This document shows positions 15,301-30,300 of a DNA stretch of 64,000 nucleotides, piece by piece. Within the stretch, counting starts at the first letter, position 1, and every line of letters starts with the position of its first letter. Under the pieces are notes generated by a model. The model saw only the letters and a program-made list of their open reading frames with translations, did not search any database and was not told where the DNA came from. Position numbers and translations under genes: made by a program. Origin of the DNA: Antedon mediterranea (taxonomy: Eukaryota; Echinodermata; Crinoidea; Comatulida; Antedonidae); assembly GCF_964355755.1 (NCBI RefSeq), contig NC_092677.1, forward strand, positions 2,549,001 through 2,613,000. The letters run 5' to 3'.

Positions 15301-18300
15301 GAAACTGTCAACTTGATTTGATATATTTCTTTATTTGTTTCATAATTTCAAATAATACATTTTCCTTTCAGCAGAAGTTCATTTCATTACGGTATCTACA
15401 TAAATCATCTTTTAATTAATACATCTTATATAACTTACTCAGAATACATTGCTAAACAACTATCTATTTTTGTTATAATACAATTTAAATGTAAAAAAAA
15501 AATTATTTTGAGGTGCAGCAAACAAGCATTTTATTTTATAAATTACATGAACATAAATCAAACTTGCAATAAATTAAAAAAGTGCACAAACAACTTTCTC
15601 ATCCACTCAACACAACCTCACTCAACACACCCTCCCTCAACACACCCTCACTCAACACACCCTCACTCAACACACCCTCCCTCAACACACCCTCACTCAA
15701 CACACCCTCACTCAACACACCCTCACTCAACACACCCTCACTCAACACACCCTCCCTCAACACACCCTCACTCAACACACCCTCCCTCAACACACCCTCC
15801 CTCAACACACCCTCACTCAACACACCCTCACTCAACACACCCTCCCTCAACACACCCTCCCTCAACACACCCTCACTCAACACACCCTCACTCAACACAC
15901 CCTCACTCAACACACCCTCACTCAACACACCCTCACTCAACACACCCTCACTCAACACACCCTCACTCAACACACCCTCCCTCAACACACCCTCCCTCAA
16001 CACACCCTCACTCAACACAACCTCACTCAACACACCCTCCCTCAACACACCCTCACTCAACACACCCTCACTCAACACACCCTCACTCAACACACCCTCA
16101 CCTCAACACACCCTCCTTCCTATCCTCCATCTCCCTTCTCCCCTCTCTCAATTCAGACTCTATCGACTACAAAATCCCTAATACGATCTTAACCGAGTTT
16201 CAATAGAGTTGAACCCAGCCCTTTGTTTTCAAATGACTAGTGCCAGTCACAAACTTCTCTCAGACTTCATTCTCAGCATCTAATAACATTTTGGAGCTTT
16301 TGATTTATAACGACCGACAACCAAAATATGTCATGTTAACTCAATGTGCGCATGCATGAATATTTGGAAGTTGTGTGAAGGCAAGGACACATCAATTGAC
16401 CTGACCTAGTTAGGTCGTGTCGGTGTCACAAACCAAAAGCTCCCCATTTGTAACTAATACTTTTTAAATACATAAACATTTATCAGCTGGTGTGTTGGTT
16501 TGTAGAGCTATCTAGGATGATTTACTCTAGAGGGCTATAAATAATAAAGATGAAACGTTTCCTAAACACAGGATTAACGAGTGTTTAGTTAGCTGTTAAC
16601 AAGGTTAAAATTAGTAACAGTATTGACACTGTTAATGGGCAGACATCTCTTTAACATGACGATTATACAGTGCTATGTAAATATGCAAATTAGATCAACA
16701 TAAATTGTTAGTACAACTATGATTAAAATGTTTGATCACATCTTAACAAATCAATATATTTGGTAACAAAAGAACAAATTATAAAAAAAAAATATCAAAT
16801 CGAATATTTTGCAACAGGAGTTTTTAAAATATGCAAAATAATATGTAAAACAATATGCAAAATAATATGCAAAATAATATTTAGATTAGTAGTTGAGATG
16901 AGCAAGGTAGCAATGTGCTCTACATTACCTCTCGTAACACCGGTGATGTTGGGGGCGTTACGTAAAACATGAAGCCTTGATATTGTAGATCCTGGGGTAC
17001 AAAAAGTTACGCTATACCTTAGTGTCATGCAACGTATGGAATACTAATTTATTAATATTTTTAATGTTCGTTTGATAATATTATGTAATGAAGGTATTTT
17101 TTCTGTCCATAAAAGAAAATGGCCAACAAAATAGTGGAAAGCATCACAAGACAAGAGGCAACTTGTGATGCTTTCTGTTGCAGTAAATTACAGAACACAA
17201 TTTGATTTATTTTCGTATAATTCTGCGCTCTACCAATAGAAAGTTTCTATGAAAATTGTATAGAATATACTATATTTTTACAATGCATTAATAAAATCTA
17301 TCGGAAATATTATGAATGTAAACATTATTTTAGAATTTTTTATGAATGAGGTTACAAAACACAATTTGAATTATTTTCTTACAATTCTGCGCTCTACCAA
17401 TTTTTTTATGATAATTTTATAGAATTACACTATTTTTTTACATAATTAATACATGCATTAACAAAATCTAATGGAAATATTATGAATGTTAAAATCATTT
17501 TAGAAAGCTTAATGAATGAGGATAATGTATAAACAGGCTTACGCAGACTTTTTAATGTGGAGTATGATATTCTGAAATATTGAATGTTCTATCTACTGTA
17601 TCTGATCTTTCTATAACATTATTTCACATTAAAAACACATTCATCTCTAGTGACTACACACAGGAAAAGCTAATGCTTGACATAATTGATAACATTAACA
17701 GCCAGTATATTTGTAAATCTCTTACCTTTGACCCAAGAGCGGAGGATATTCCAGTTAGTTTAGCGAGTTGGTGCTCAAGTACTTTCACTCGGGTTGCAGC
17801 GCCGGATAAATCTTTCTGTAACTTTTCCGTTGGATTTCGAGTATATTCCGTTTGAGTTTTCTTTAAAATACAAAACAAAGTTAGGTACAATTAATAGAGA
17901 ATAGTAATACAGTCAACTCTCCCAACAATCTCTTAAAAGCTAATATTTTGTATAGTATCTAAATAAATAAGTATTTAAATATCTTAATTTAAAATTATAC
18001 TATATAAATAAGTTTTTAATTATCATCTTCTATACCAATAGAGACAAGAACGTAATTATCTGATAACTGCGGAAAAAATGTTGTTTGATTAAAAAAATCT
18101 AAAATGTATACAACATTATTAATAATCCCTTGATTATCATTTTAATTATTACAATGATGAACTGTTACAAGTTTTTCCACGCAACTGACTACAATCCAAA
18201 ATGTGCAATGACTTATGTTTTAGTAGAAAGAGGTTCAACAACTTCTAGTTGATATAAAATGACTGTTTGACACTTTGCTGCTATATGTTATTAGACAATC

Positions 18301-21300
18301 AGGAACGTAGCATTCTATGAAAGTGTGGGCGACAACAATTAAGTGTGTAGGTTTAATAGAGACCTCTTAAAAAGTAAGCTCCATTATAGTAGGAGAGCTC
18401 TTAATGGTAAAGGGGGGAGTTTAAGGTAGAGGGGGGGGGCCTCTTAAAGGTTAAGGGGACCTTGTAGGGGAGAGGTTAAGGTAGAGGGGACGTCTTATAG
18501 GTAAAGGGGGCCTCTTAAAGGTTAAGGGGACCTTGTAAAAGGTAGACGGGAGAGCTTAAGGTAGAGGGACAGTTTATGGTAGAGGGGACGTCTTATAGGT
18601 AAAGGAGCCTCTTAAAGGTTAAGGGGACCTTGTAAGGTTAAGGGGACCTTGTAAGGTTAAGGGGAGAGCTTAAGTAGAGGGAAAGTTTATGGTAGAGGGG
18701 ACATCTTAAAGGTAAAGGGGGACTTTTTAAGGTAAAGGGGGACTTTTTAAGGTAGAGGGGAGAGTTTAAGGTAGAGGTAGAGGTAGAGGTAGAAGTCTTA
18801 TAGGTAAAGGAGCCTCTTAAAGGTTAAGGGGACCTTGTAAGGTTAAGGGGAGAGCTTAAGTAGAGGGAAAGTTTATGGTAGAGGGGACATCTTAAAGGTA
18901 AAGGGGAACTTTTTAAGGTAGAGGGGAGAGTTTAAGGTAGAGGGGACGTCTTATAGGTAAAGGAGCCTCTTAAAGGTTAAGGGGACCTTGTAAGGTTAAG
19001 GGGAGAGCTTAAGTAGAGGGAAAGTTTATGGTAGAGGGGACATCTTAAAGGTAAAGGGGGACTTTTTAAGGTAAAGGGGGACTTTTTAAGGTAGAGGGGA
19101 CAGTTTAAGGTAGAGGGGAGAGTTTAAGGTAGAGGGGAGAGTTTAAGGTAGAGGGGACGTCTTATAGGTAAAGGAGCTTCTTAAAGGTTAAGGGGACCTT
19201 GTAAGGTTAAGGGGAGAGGTTAAGTAGAGGGAAAGTTTATGGTAGAGGGGACATCTTAAAGGTAAAGGGGACTTTTTAAGGTAGAGGGGACTTTTTAAGG
19301 TAGAGGGGACTTTTTAAGGTAGAGGGGAGAGTTTAAGGTAGAGTGGACCTCTTTAGGTAGAGAAGATCTCTTTATGTAGTGAAACTATAGAGTAACTATA
19401 GGACGATGATAATGGTCTAAACTTAGTACTAACACCAAGAGAAACTATACACATTTAGTGTGTAAACGTTCATATTAATATATAATTTACATTTCATAAT
19501 TCTACTGTATTATTTCAATAGTACCTGCAAATTTCTATGAAAATATTCAAGTACCTCAACTAATATTATAATACAATACAGCCAACTTGATAATTAACAT
19601 GAACAAAAATAGTAACAATATATAATTTATTTCAAAATATTCTATTCTGTAATATCAATATAGACATCAGTGTTTTAAATATTAATGAATAATAGTTACT
19701 GGTATGCACTGTAAACGACGAAACATCCAAGGAGCTGTTTGAACTTGACACAATGATACTTAAATCCACCAGCAGTCCACTAGACCATATTTTTTAATAA
19801 GTAGTATAAATTGTTGTTTCCGTATATAATAATTATATTCTTAAATATAAAAAAAAAACGTAAATTATTCTGTAACTGTATTCTATTCTAACTTGTACAA
19901 TAATTAATAAAATTATACAAATTAGAGTTACGGCGCGGCTAACGAGCGATATCACTGTCTTGGAGCGTTGCTCAAGATTTTTATTACTTTTCGAGTTATG
20001 CTTTCTCCTCAAATGCTTCTCCTAGGCACGAAATAGACTAGAATAGAATCCACATAAAAGAGATAGTCAGGATACATGACTTGAACCCAAACCCCTGAAT
20101 CTTACCACCAAACCATTCAATTGTATTTCACTAATGTGTTAAGGATGATGTCAAATTTGTTTTTTACTGTACAGTAGTTACTGCAGTAACTTAATTTATT
20201 ACCTAAAATAACATGTTATTTTAGTAAGTTTCACTGTACATATTTATGATGCAGTCATCTCAATAAACAGTGTGTATGATGATTACCACCAGAACATCTT
20301 TTTTTTAAAGAGTAAAATTAATTAGTAATTAATTAATTAAACACAAACAGTATCAAGTTCCCAGTGGATCTCAACATGTTCACAACATCCATTTCAACAT
20401 CACCATATCCATATCCTCACTTCCTTGATTTGTTCACAACTTATGCAAATAAACTTGCATACATAATTTCCAAAAAAATTTGTTCAATTTACACCATTAA
20501 AAAATGATTCTACTGCAGTTACTGCAGTAATCACATTTTATTTGCTGTTTATTAACCTGTTTACACAATTATTAAACAAGCTTTATTACTGTTTATTGCA
20601 GTGAAACAGACTTGCCAAATTGTAGTTACTGCAGTAGAATAATCTTGACATGATACCTTGATGATGTACAGTACTTTGATATGGTGAAGGCGGGTAAACA
20701 ATCAGATGACTAAATATAGGAAATATAAATCAAATTTTATGTTTTTTTTTTTGTTTTTTTTTACATGAGCCTTAAGTTCAAATAAAAATGATTTGAGATA
20801 GGAATTAAAAGGTATTCTTCTGAGATTAGCAATTTGTAATTCAGCCGATATGAGTCTCTTTAAAAGAGAGAAATAATAACACTGCATAATTCACTTCATC
20901 AAATTAGTATGCCAACCCTACCAGTAATATATACTAAGTTTCATCTTATAACTTGTAAATAAACTTTTATTGTATCCCTGTATCAATTTCAGGTCAGATG
21001 CTTCATCGAACCTAAATAGTAACATTTATCTACTAACAAGTACGACAAATTTGCAGAGGGTGAAGCCGAAAGATTTGTACGACAATAACGATGATTACTA
21101 CCTTACAATCATTCACTTACGATATCTACATCAAATTTACCTAGTCAATTTACCTAGTGTTAAAAGGATCTTTGCAAATAAATGACAAGGACCAACACCC
21201 ATTTAGTATCCTCACATATTTCCTAAGTTTCATACCAACAGAAATTACCCCCAAGCTCCTTAAAAAATCTAATTGGACATGTACTAAGTTGACCATTAAT

Positions 21301-24300
21301 TAATGCCCAGGGTATGTCAAATCCATGCTATACGCCAGTGCTGTTACTATCAAATACAAGCTAAATTGAATGAAATGTTTAGCTAAAATTAATTTTAATA
21401 AAATATTGTAATAGTTGATAAATAAATTTCATATTAGGAATCAAGTCAAATTCATTCTACTGCAGTAACAGCAGTCGAATAGTTTTGACACGGTCCCTTG
21501 TTTTAAATTAAAGGGCGTTAAACAGAAACTGTTTGAATGATTCCTCCTGTGGAGATCTGCACAGTATAAATTTGGCTAAAAAACGAAACCATATTATTCA
21601 CTCGGCACAGCATGAATCATGCATCAAAGGGACAGTTGTGAAGTCAAGGTTCAACTTAGGTAAGAGTTAAGGTATTACTGTCACTCCCTAGGCCTTGTCT
21701 AGGATTAAAAACTGAAATAAATTATTATATAAATAATTAATTATTATTATTATTATATTATTTATTACACTCTGACTAATGATAACCCTTAAAAATGATT
21801 ACGGCACTGACATCTTTTAATGCTAACATATTAAACATTAACTCCTAACAAACACACAATAACTGATAAAAAACTACTTCTCTAATTATTAAGAAAAATA
21901 TAAAAAACAATCATAAAATAAGACAGATGTATACATTACTAAACTATCATTATTACTATGACAAATAAAATTTAACACTCCCAAACTGATCAAATTAACT
22001 TACGTCAAATCCAAACTAACTTAAGAACTTCTAAATTGACTTAAAACTTGAGAACTAAATTAAGAACTTTTAATCAATATCTGTACTAGTGAGTAAGCAT
22101 TTACCTGTTATGAGAATCAGTCAGCAAAACTTAAAGCGCTTTGAATTCCATGGAAGTTTATCAATGTTTTACAACTGAATAATCTACTGTACAAACTTGT
22201 ACTTGTTACAATTGGGAAAGGACTAAAGTACATCACATATAGAGGGCAGTATACTAAAATTGTATTATATCATAATATAGTATCACATTATGCTCCATAA
22301 CTCAAAAATGTACTGTAGATGCCGAAGTATCCTATATATTTAAGCTTAGAGTGTAGATAGAGAAGTATCCTATATATTTAAGCTTAGAGTTTGCGAATTT
22401 TCTTTTTTCTTTTTCTGTTTGTAAGTTTGTTGATATGGATAAAATTTCCGAAATAAAAGAAATTGAATTGAATTATGTATTTATTATTTCTTCCAAATTA
22501 TATTTGATAATTGTAAATCAAAAATTGAAATCAAAATCAATTGCTTACGTTGTAATATACAGTTATTGTACATTTTTTTTTTCATCAACAAAAAAAAAAG
22601 CTCAACACATAAAATCAAAATTTAGATGTTACATTTCTAATTAAACACATTTATTTAGAGTAAATATCAAATTTTAAAGCATTTATTTGAACAAAAACAA
22701 AATAATTACTCACACACACATTTATGTTTTTGTTTTCAATTTTTTTTGGACTGTCAATCAAAATAAAAAGCCACAACTATGTCCAGTAAATAATAGAATG
22801 AATAGTTTGATGCCTGGGGGTGTTGCTTGTACAAATAACAATAACTGACCTCAAAATCATTGTCTTGAAAATCAACAGAATGTAAAGAATGTATCCGCTT
22901 TTAAATTCTTTGATATTTTTCGTTTGCTAATTAAAGGCAGCTTTTAAAACTCACTATTTTATTTTAAACAAAAATTTTCTGGCATTTTTACTTTATTGTT
23001 AGCCCGTTCTTGTATGTGCGATAAAAAGGTAAATATTGGTTTACCTTGCGACAATCCATGTAACTTTTGATTAATGCTTACATTTAAAGGTAGTAGTCAG
23101 CTACAGTTAAGTAGAGCCCCTCCTAACATCTCTATTAAGGGGACAATTTCTCATGAAATGAACAAGGAGAAATAGGCCAACCTCTGATAAGGGGACATAC
23201 CTATTAAAATATACCTTGAACAGAGGTTACACTGTAGATATTCTTTGTTTTTATTAAAGTACACATTTATTTAAACAGTCAGATATGTACAAAAAATGTG
23301 ACAATTTGTATTATTTTTCAACACATCTCTTAATAAAAATGTTTAGTTTTTAAAAAAGCCGACTCTTGGAATTTGCGTCAGTTACATCAAAAGGGACAGG
23401 TGTATTTTTGTCAAAAGCAGAACGTAAATGCCAGTTTCAAAAAAATGAAATCAAATACATTTTTCCCCAAATTAGTATAGTAACAAATTTCTTAAATGAG
23501 TGAAAGAATAATAAGAATATTCAAATGACATGAAACACAGCAAATGTATGACAGTAAATTTGAATATAAAATTTTAAATATTATAAATAAAATAGTAAAA
23601 ATAGATTTAATTGTTCACACACAAACCACATGCAAACACAGATATATTTGGATTGTAAATTAGCTTCAGTTCATTTAAACGTACCATTGCATTATCAAAT
23701 ATAACTTACCTTATTTAAAGCATTATGCCAAATAAAACAAATTTCATTTGTTTTGCTTTTTTGTTTATTAGTATAATTATTAATATTATGCACCAAAATG
23801 AGAATTATAGTTTAAAATTGTTGTTTTTAGAAACAGTTGACGACTAAGATTACAGTAGATGAATTATTTTAACTTTTTTACAAACATTGTCCGATTGGCT
23901 TGAGTTTACCGTATAAAAATAAAATGCAATAATAAATCTAAATATTAAGCTCTGTCTACACCATCAAACTAGTTTGACAAAAAAATGTGAATAGTGGTAT
24001 GCCCAAAATGATAGTGATATGACATCATCATATCCATATATTAAGGTATGCACACATCACATTCACATAAAGTTTGATAAGAGTAGAAAAGGCTTAACTT
24101 CAGCTGTTAAATAAAAAAATGATTAAAATGATGGCTGATGATACTTACCTCATAGAGCTCTTTCTCTTGGTCAAGCATCTTCCGCATCGTGGTCACTCGC
24201 TCACTTCGCATCTCTGCATCTTTTTCAGGCTTTTTTTGTTAAAAAAGATAAAGAATGGAAGGATGGAGATGACAATGAAAGAATAAAAGAAATGATAAAA

Positions 24301-27300
24301 ATGCACCACCCGCAAGCAATTAAAATATATATATACTGTATACAGTAGAACTCATCATTCGGGATATCACAATTAAGAGGACACATTTGCAGGTCACAAA
24401 GGTGTCCCCAGTGGCAAAACGGCTGTGAGAGCTGACTAGCTAAACCCAGGGGCCTCAGAGCTCAAGGGGCCCAGAGCATGAGCAGTCCAATGCAACTACC
24501 CAGCATTGGAGGGCCCTTACGAGTGCTAAACCATGGGCTTTTTCCTCCAGCGTTATGCCACTGAGTATCCCCTCAATATATGTTCTACTGTAATGGATTA
24601 AATAACCAAAAACACCAAAGGACCATAAAGTCTAATATTCAATTTAATGATATGTATTGAATACTATAATGTCAAGTAATGGTATAGTAGTATCAAAATA
24701 AGCATGCAGAAAACCATATGTGAAAGATTGAGCCCTCAATTTGAAAATGCAAAAAAGTCTAAATTGCAAACATTACTAGCTATTAAAACAACATAATTGT
24801 GAACATTATGAAATCATGAGAGTGCAGTAAAGCATAGATAGTGTAATAAATAATAATTCCAAATGCACAATTGAAAATAATGTTTTCAATAAATTTAAAT
24901 TGCTGAAGGCGCTTTGTTCTGTAAACTTAGAAAGTATGTCATTAGTATTAACATGTTTAACATGCTAATACCGCAATAAATCACTATTTGTTATAAATAT
25001 AATATTGATAATCACAGTGAAGTGATAAATCCAACAACAAAATTGATGCAAAAAAATTTGACGAGTCTAAAAACGACGTCTTAACAAGAACGTTACGTGA
25101 TACACAGTTCATGAATCGCCACGTGCAGTTTACACTTAATTGCTTGAGCGATGTCATAATCACGTCTCGAAGATAAAAATTAAATACAGTTATTGGTAAA
25201 AATTAAAACACACGCGTCAGTGAGTTTGCTTGGATGATTAATCGTCTTGATGGCTTTTTATGTGCAAGCCGTGCTAAGGTAGAAACGTCACATGATATTC
25301 GTAACGTTGAGTAACACGCATGATAACGCATAACGCATAATCACTGGTTGAGATGACTGGTTGATAACATGTGCTTCTCACGTACTGTTTAGCAGCATAG
25401 ATCATTAGTACAATCATCCTATTGTTTACCAGGGAGTTCACTTTTCATTCTCCAACCCTAATGACTGTAAACTCTCACTCATTACATTCACACAAATTCA
25501 AAGGTAAAATATTTCAGAACACAAGTTCATTAAAAGTATGTTTCTGGTGCAATGTATTTAAATTAATTTGATAACTTTTATTATTTTTGTATTTTTGGAT
25601 GTTTATCTATAAGGTAATATATGTAGGCCTAATTGTATTTTTCACTTTACATATTTAATAGTGTTATTGTCATATTGACATAGTTCACCATATCATTTAT
25701 TTTATTATACTGTAAGCATGTTATTTGAAATATTTTAGAAGAAAAAATCTTCTTTTAAATATTTAATAGCCAAAATTGTTAGACTACAGTAGAATAGATA
25801 AATTCACAACTAAATAAAAAAAGCTCATTGTTCTATTTGTCAATATTATTTCTACATATTTTTAGCTTCTATACTTATGCCAGCCTGCTATTGTACTAAG
25901 CTACATTAACAGTTTGCCAAGACTACAATACTTACTGCTGCAGGTCTAGGCCCAGAAACTGTTGCACGATTCGATGCATTTTGATTTGGTTGGTGAGGCG
26001 GTGGTAATGGTTGAGTTGATCCTGGTGGCCGGCCTAGCAGTGTCAATGACACAAAAGAACCAGCTACACAAAAATAACAACATTCGTAATTAGTCCTAAA
26101 TTTTGATATCTAATTACCTTTCTTTACACCATTTTGTATACTGTTTTAATTTGAAGAAAATAAATGTTACTTTGATTGATTGATTGATTGAAGATGGGAG
26201 TTGTATGTTGAGATAGAGGTGTTAGAGCATGTTGAGCAAGTGTTATGTTGAGATAGAAGTGTTATGTTGAGATGGAAGCGTTATGTTGAAATGGAAGTGT
26301 TATGTTGAAATGGAAGCGTTATGTTGAGATGGGAGTGTTGAGATAGGATTGTTGAGATGGGAGTGTTAAGATGGAAGTTGAGGTGAATGTTTTATTTGTA
26401 AATGTAAATTGAGTAACTGACTGACTGCTACAGACTTTTCCACCTTCTCACCTTTTATCATGTTGACTACTTCCATGTGGTTGCTCTGCGTCACTAACGT
26501 TCCATTCACCTGACGACAGAAAAAAAGAAATTTAAAATAGTATTTACATGTATGATGGTGCTATTTATCTATAGATTTTAATGTGAATCCTTAGAAGCAT
26601 TAACATTAATAACAATCACATTTATCATCTTCAATTTTACACCAAGTCTATGTTTTTACAACCACCTATCGTTTAGTTATCCTTTAGTAGGTTTCAATAT
26701 TCCGCCTCCCACCACCAGTCTAAACCAACTAACATCATTTAAACATTTTAGGTCTTTTTTTACATTTTTTTAAATCCTTATCCAGTGAAGAAAAGAAAAA
26801 TCTTGAATGAATTTAGAATAAAGAAAAGATGGAAATGAAATATGGATTACATTAGCAGTAAGGGATGTATTATACATCAACAAAAAAACAAGGAATTGAC
26901 AAGAATGGCGCTTGGCAAGTAATTTACGGCGGAGTTCATTTACCGAAGGGGGAAATTATGTCTACCTTAGTTTAATGACGTCGTCGGGGTTCTATGACCT
27001 TTATACAATACTAGGTCATATTCAACTCTTTTATTCATATAGACAATTAGGATTATAAATGTTGTATCATCTGTTTCATTGTTTTCAATATTAATTTTTA
27101 ATGAGCCACTACAATTGTTTTTTATTCTTCATTAGGACAAATTATGTGGTAGTAATTATTTCTTAAACCTAAATTATTGCACTTTTCAGCCGTCATATGT
27201 CACAGTATGATTATTAAAGCAAATTCCAAGTTTCTTAAAATGGCATAAAAAAGCAAAAAATATCAGAAAAAATATTTTGTTTATTGTTTTTGTTTTTTAT

Positions 27301-30300
27301 TGTGTAAGTGTATAACTGTATTAAAACTTTACAATTTGTTTAATGGCATAAAGCAATTAATATCAGAAAAAACAAGATGGTTAATTTCTCTTCTTTTTTT
27401 TTAAAGCAAAATCATATTTTGTTCATTTTTTTTGTTTTGAAAGTGTATAAATGTATCAGAACTACAAAATAGCAAATTTTTATTCATCCTTATTTTCCAT
27501 GTTTTGGGGACAACATTAAAGTAATGAGTGGTTTGGTATTTCAGGTTGACTATAGACAATGTAAAGCATTGATAGCAGGTTAGGCTAAACAATTTAAGCC
27601 TGTCTACTACAGAACCTTGCCCCTACACTATCATTAATGATTAACAAACAGGGAAACAACAGTACTGCTTTTACAGTCAACTTTGTACAGGCTATCTCCA
27701 CTTATGGTTAATCAATTCAATTAAACCAGGCCACACAATCATGATTAATATTCTTGATCAAAACACATGAATTTATTACACTTTTTACAGTACATTAGTT
27801 TATAGGTTACAGTATATGATGTTTGACATAGTGTGTGGTTGTTTGAATATGAGTCACACTATAGGCCTACCTTTTACTAGTGATGCTTATTTCTTTGTTG
27901 TTTTAAAAGGTTGTCCGAAAATTGTAAACTAAATCAGTTTATTGTAAACGTGCGTGCGTTTGAAATGAATAAACTAAATATTTCATTTTGTTCATCAGAC
28001 AGAGCGATACAAGATGTCACCAAAAACAAATTATAGATTAATTTTTTTTTTACAATTACAGTTATTAATATTACAAATGAATAATAAGAAAATAATTTAT
28101 TTAAAACAAGTGACAAATTGGTATGTAGGTCAAAGGTCAAAGAACAACGTAGCGGGCTATACACTCACATGACAGCACTATCATCCTTAGCACTAGTTTC
28201 CTGTATAGGCTATGTGTTTATTGTTCGTCTCCCCGGGGACGGGGTCAATTTCCACAGGGAACGTTCTATGAGGTCATTCATACTGAATTGATAGCGTTAG
28301 CAATTTTACTAATATAAAGATTACTAGCATTTTATTAATAAGATTACCTGTCTGTATGACATAATGAAATTAGTAATTTCTTTAAAGTTTTTAATACAGG
28401 TATTTGCATTATTTTGCCAACTTGGAAAAGATAAAATTCACAATTTTCTTTTTGTAACAAATCAATTTTGCTTGATCTGAACATTTTTTTATATTTATTT
28501 TTGTTGAATATGCTATTTTAATGTCACATAATAGTTATCCACTTTGAACAAAAATTGAATCGAAAAAAACATTTATTTACCTGAAAAACATAGTCAATAT
28601 GGGTTTTTGGTTGAATTTGACCATTTATTTTGTATTTTATGTGAGAAAATTTTTTTTTTATGGAATGAAGGGTTTAACTTTAAATTGATTAACTACAAAA
28701 CAACCTATTCAAAGTCTGATTAAATTAATCTTCATTTTTCATGTTTTTGGGGGACAATACAACTTTTAGAAAAATACTTGATACAGTCTACTGCCACAAA
28801 AGCCAGACTTTTGAAATCCAGATACTTCCCAAGCCGAAACTAAAATTCACAATGATCTCGCATTGTTTTTCCTTACTAAAAATACATTTATAAAAATTAG
28901 ACTTTTGTGAAATCTTTTTTGGTCAGCCCAAGTGTGTCTAGGTTAGGGTGAGATAAGTCTAAAATTGACACCCATATTGCAGCACGTATACTGACATTCA
29001 ATAGCAACTGTACTGATTGGTTAATCTAAACAAACTCACTGATATTGAGGTCAAAGTTTGATTGTTTGACTGCGAATACGTGTTTATTACACTTTTACAA
29101 ATGGTTTCTGATGATTTGTGTTATTTTTTCTTTTTTATTAAATCAAAATATATATCAGGTTGTTGTTCTATGTGTAACAAGTCTACAACAACACAGTACT
29201 AGCATACAGGGGATACCTCAATATATCAGGTTGTTGTTCTATGTGTAACAAGTCTACAACAACACAGTACTAGCATACAGGGGATACCTCAATATATCAG
29301 GTTGTTGTTCTATGTGTAACAAGTCTACAACAACACAGTACTAGACAAACATACAGGGGATACCTCAATATATCAGGTTGTTGTTCTATGTGTAACAAGT
29401 CTACAACAACACAGTACTAACATACAGGGGATACCTCAATATATCAGGTTGTTGTTCTATGTGTAACAAGTCTACAACAACACAGTACTAGACAAACATA
29501 CAGGGGATACCTCAATATATCAGGTTGTTGTTCTATGTGTAACAAGTCTACAACAACACAGTACTAGCATACAGGGGATACCTCAATATATCAGGTTGTT
29601 GTTCTATGTGTAACAAGTCTACAACAACACAGTACTAACATACAGGGGATACCTCAATATATCAGGTTGTTGTTCTATGTGTAACAAGTCTACAACAACA
29701 CAGTACTAGACAAACATACAGGGGATACCTCAATATATCAGGTTGTTGTTCTATGTGTAACAAGTCTACGACAACACAGTACTAGCATACAGGGGATACC
29801 TCAATATATCAGGTTGTTGTTCTATGTGTAACAAGTCTACAACAACACAGTACTAGACAAACATACAGGGGATACCTCAATATATCAGGTTGTTGTTCTA
29901 TGTGTAACAAGTCTACAACAACACAGTACTAGCATACAGGGGATACCTCAATATATCAGGTTGTTGTTCTATGTGTAACAAGTCTACGACAACACAGTAC
30001 TAGCATACAGGGGATACCTCATTTCAGAGGATACCATAATTCAATGGACACCCTAATTTAATGGACACCCTAATTTAGAAGACACCCAAATTCGGGAGAA
30101 CTTTCCAGTGAAATTAACGCTCCGAACAACATTTATTCAGGGGATATGACTATCACATTTGAAAAGGTGTCCACATAATAGGTGTTTGTCTGTATTACAA
30201 ATATCAATTGTAAGAATACACTAACTAAATTCTATTACATTAAATAATGGTAGTGTACTTATCATTGAATATTACTTCTATTGCATTGTTTTATCCAATA

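Larger units (their letters stand above)
15052..17725. other. RhoGEF intron before exon J
   Basis: 2.7 kb. Besides the 15-bp minisatellite it holds a short run of ATATGCAAAATA units (about 16830-16880) and a diverged direct duplication (about 17200-17330 versus 17340-17520, sharing ATTCTGCGCTCTACCAAT). No coding signal. Confidence 0.5.
17861..24148. other. RhoGEF intron before exon K
   Basis: 6.3 kb. Holds the 1 kb purine-rich array, MITE family 3 copies, a SINE fragment, a LINE-like tail near 22400-22480 (AATAAAAG followed by AATTGAATTG) and MITEs at 23102-23237 and 23945-24097. No coding exon is recognised. Confidence 0.5.

Noticed and set aside
15508-16206. Long open frames on both strands encoding Thr-His-Pro-His-Ser, Leu-Asn-Thr-Pro-Ser or Leu-Ser-Glu-Gly-Val repeats
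   Set aside because: They arise from a stop-free 15-bp minisatellite whose length is divisible by three. The frames exist in several registers and on both strands, with no unique flanking coding sequence.
28230-28239. TCCCCGGGGA palindrome in AT-rich intron
   Set aside because: A ten-base palindrome with no neighbouring structure; not enough to call a site.
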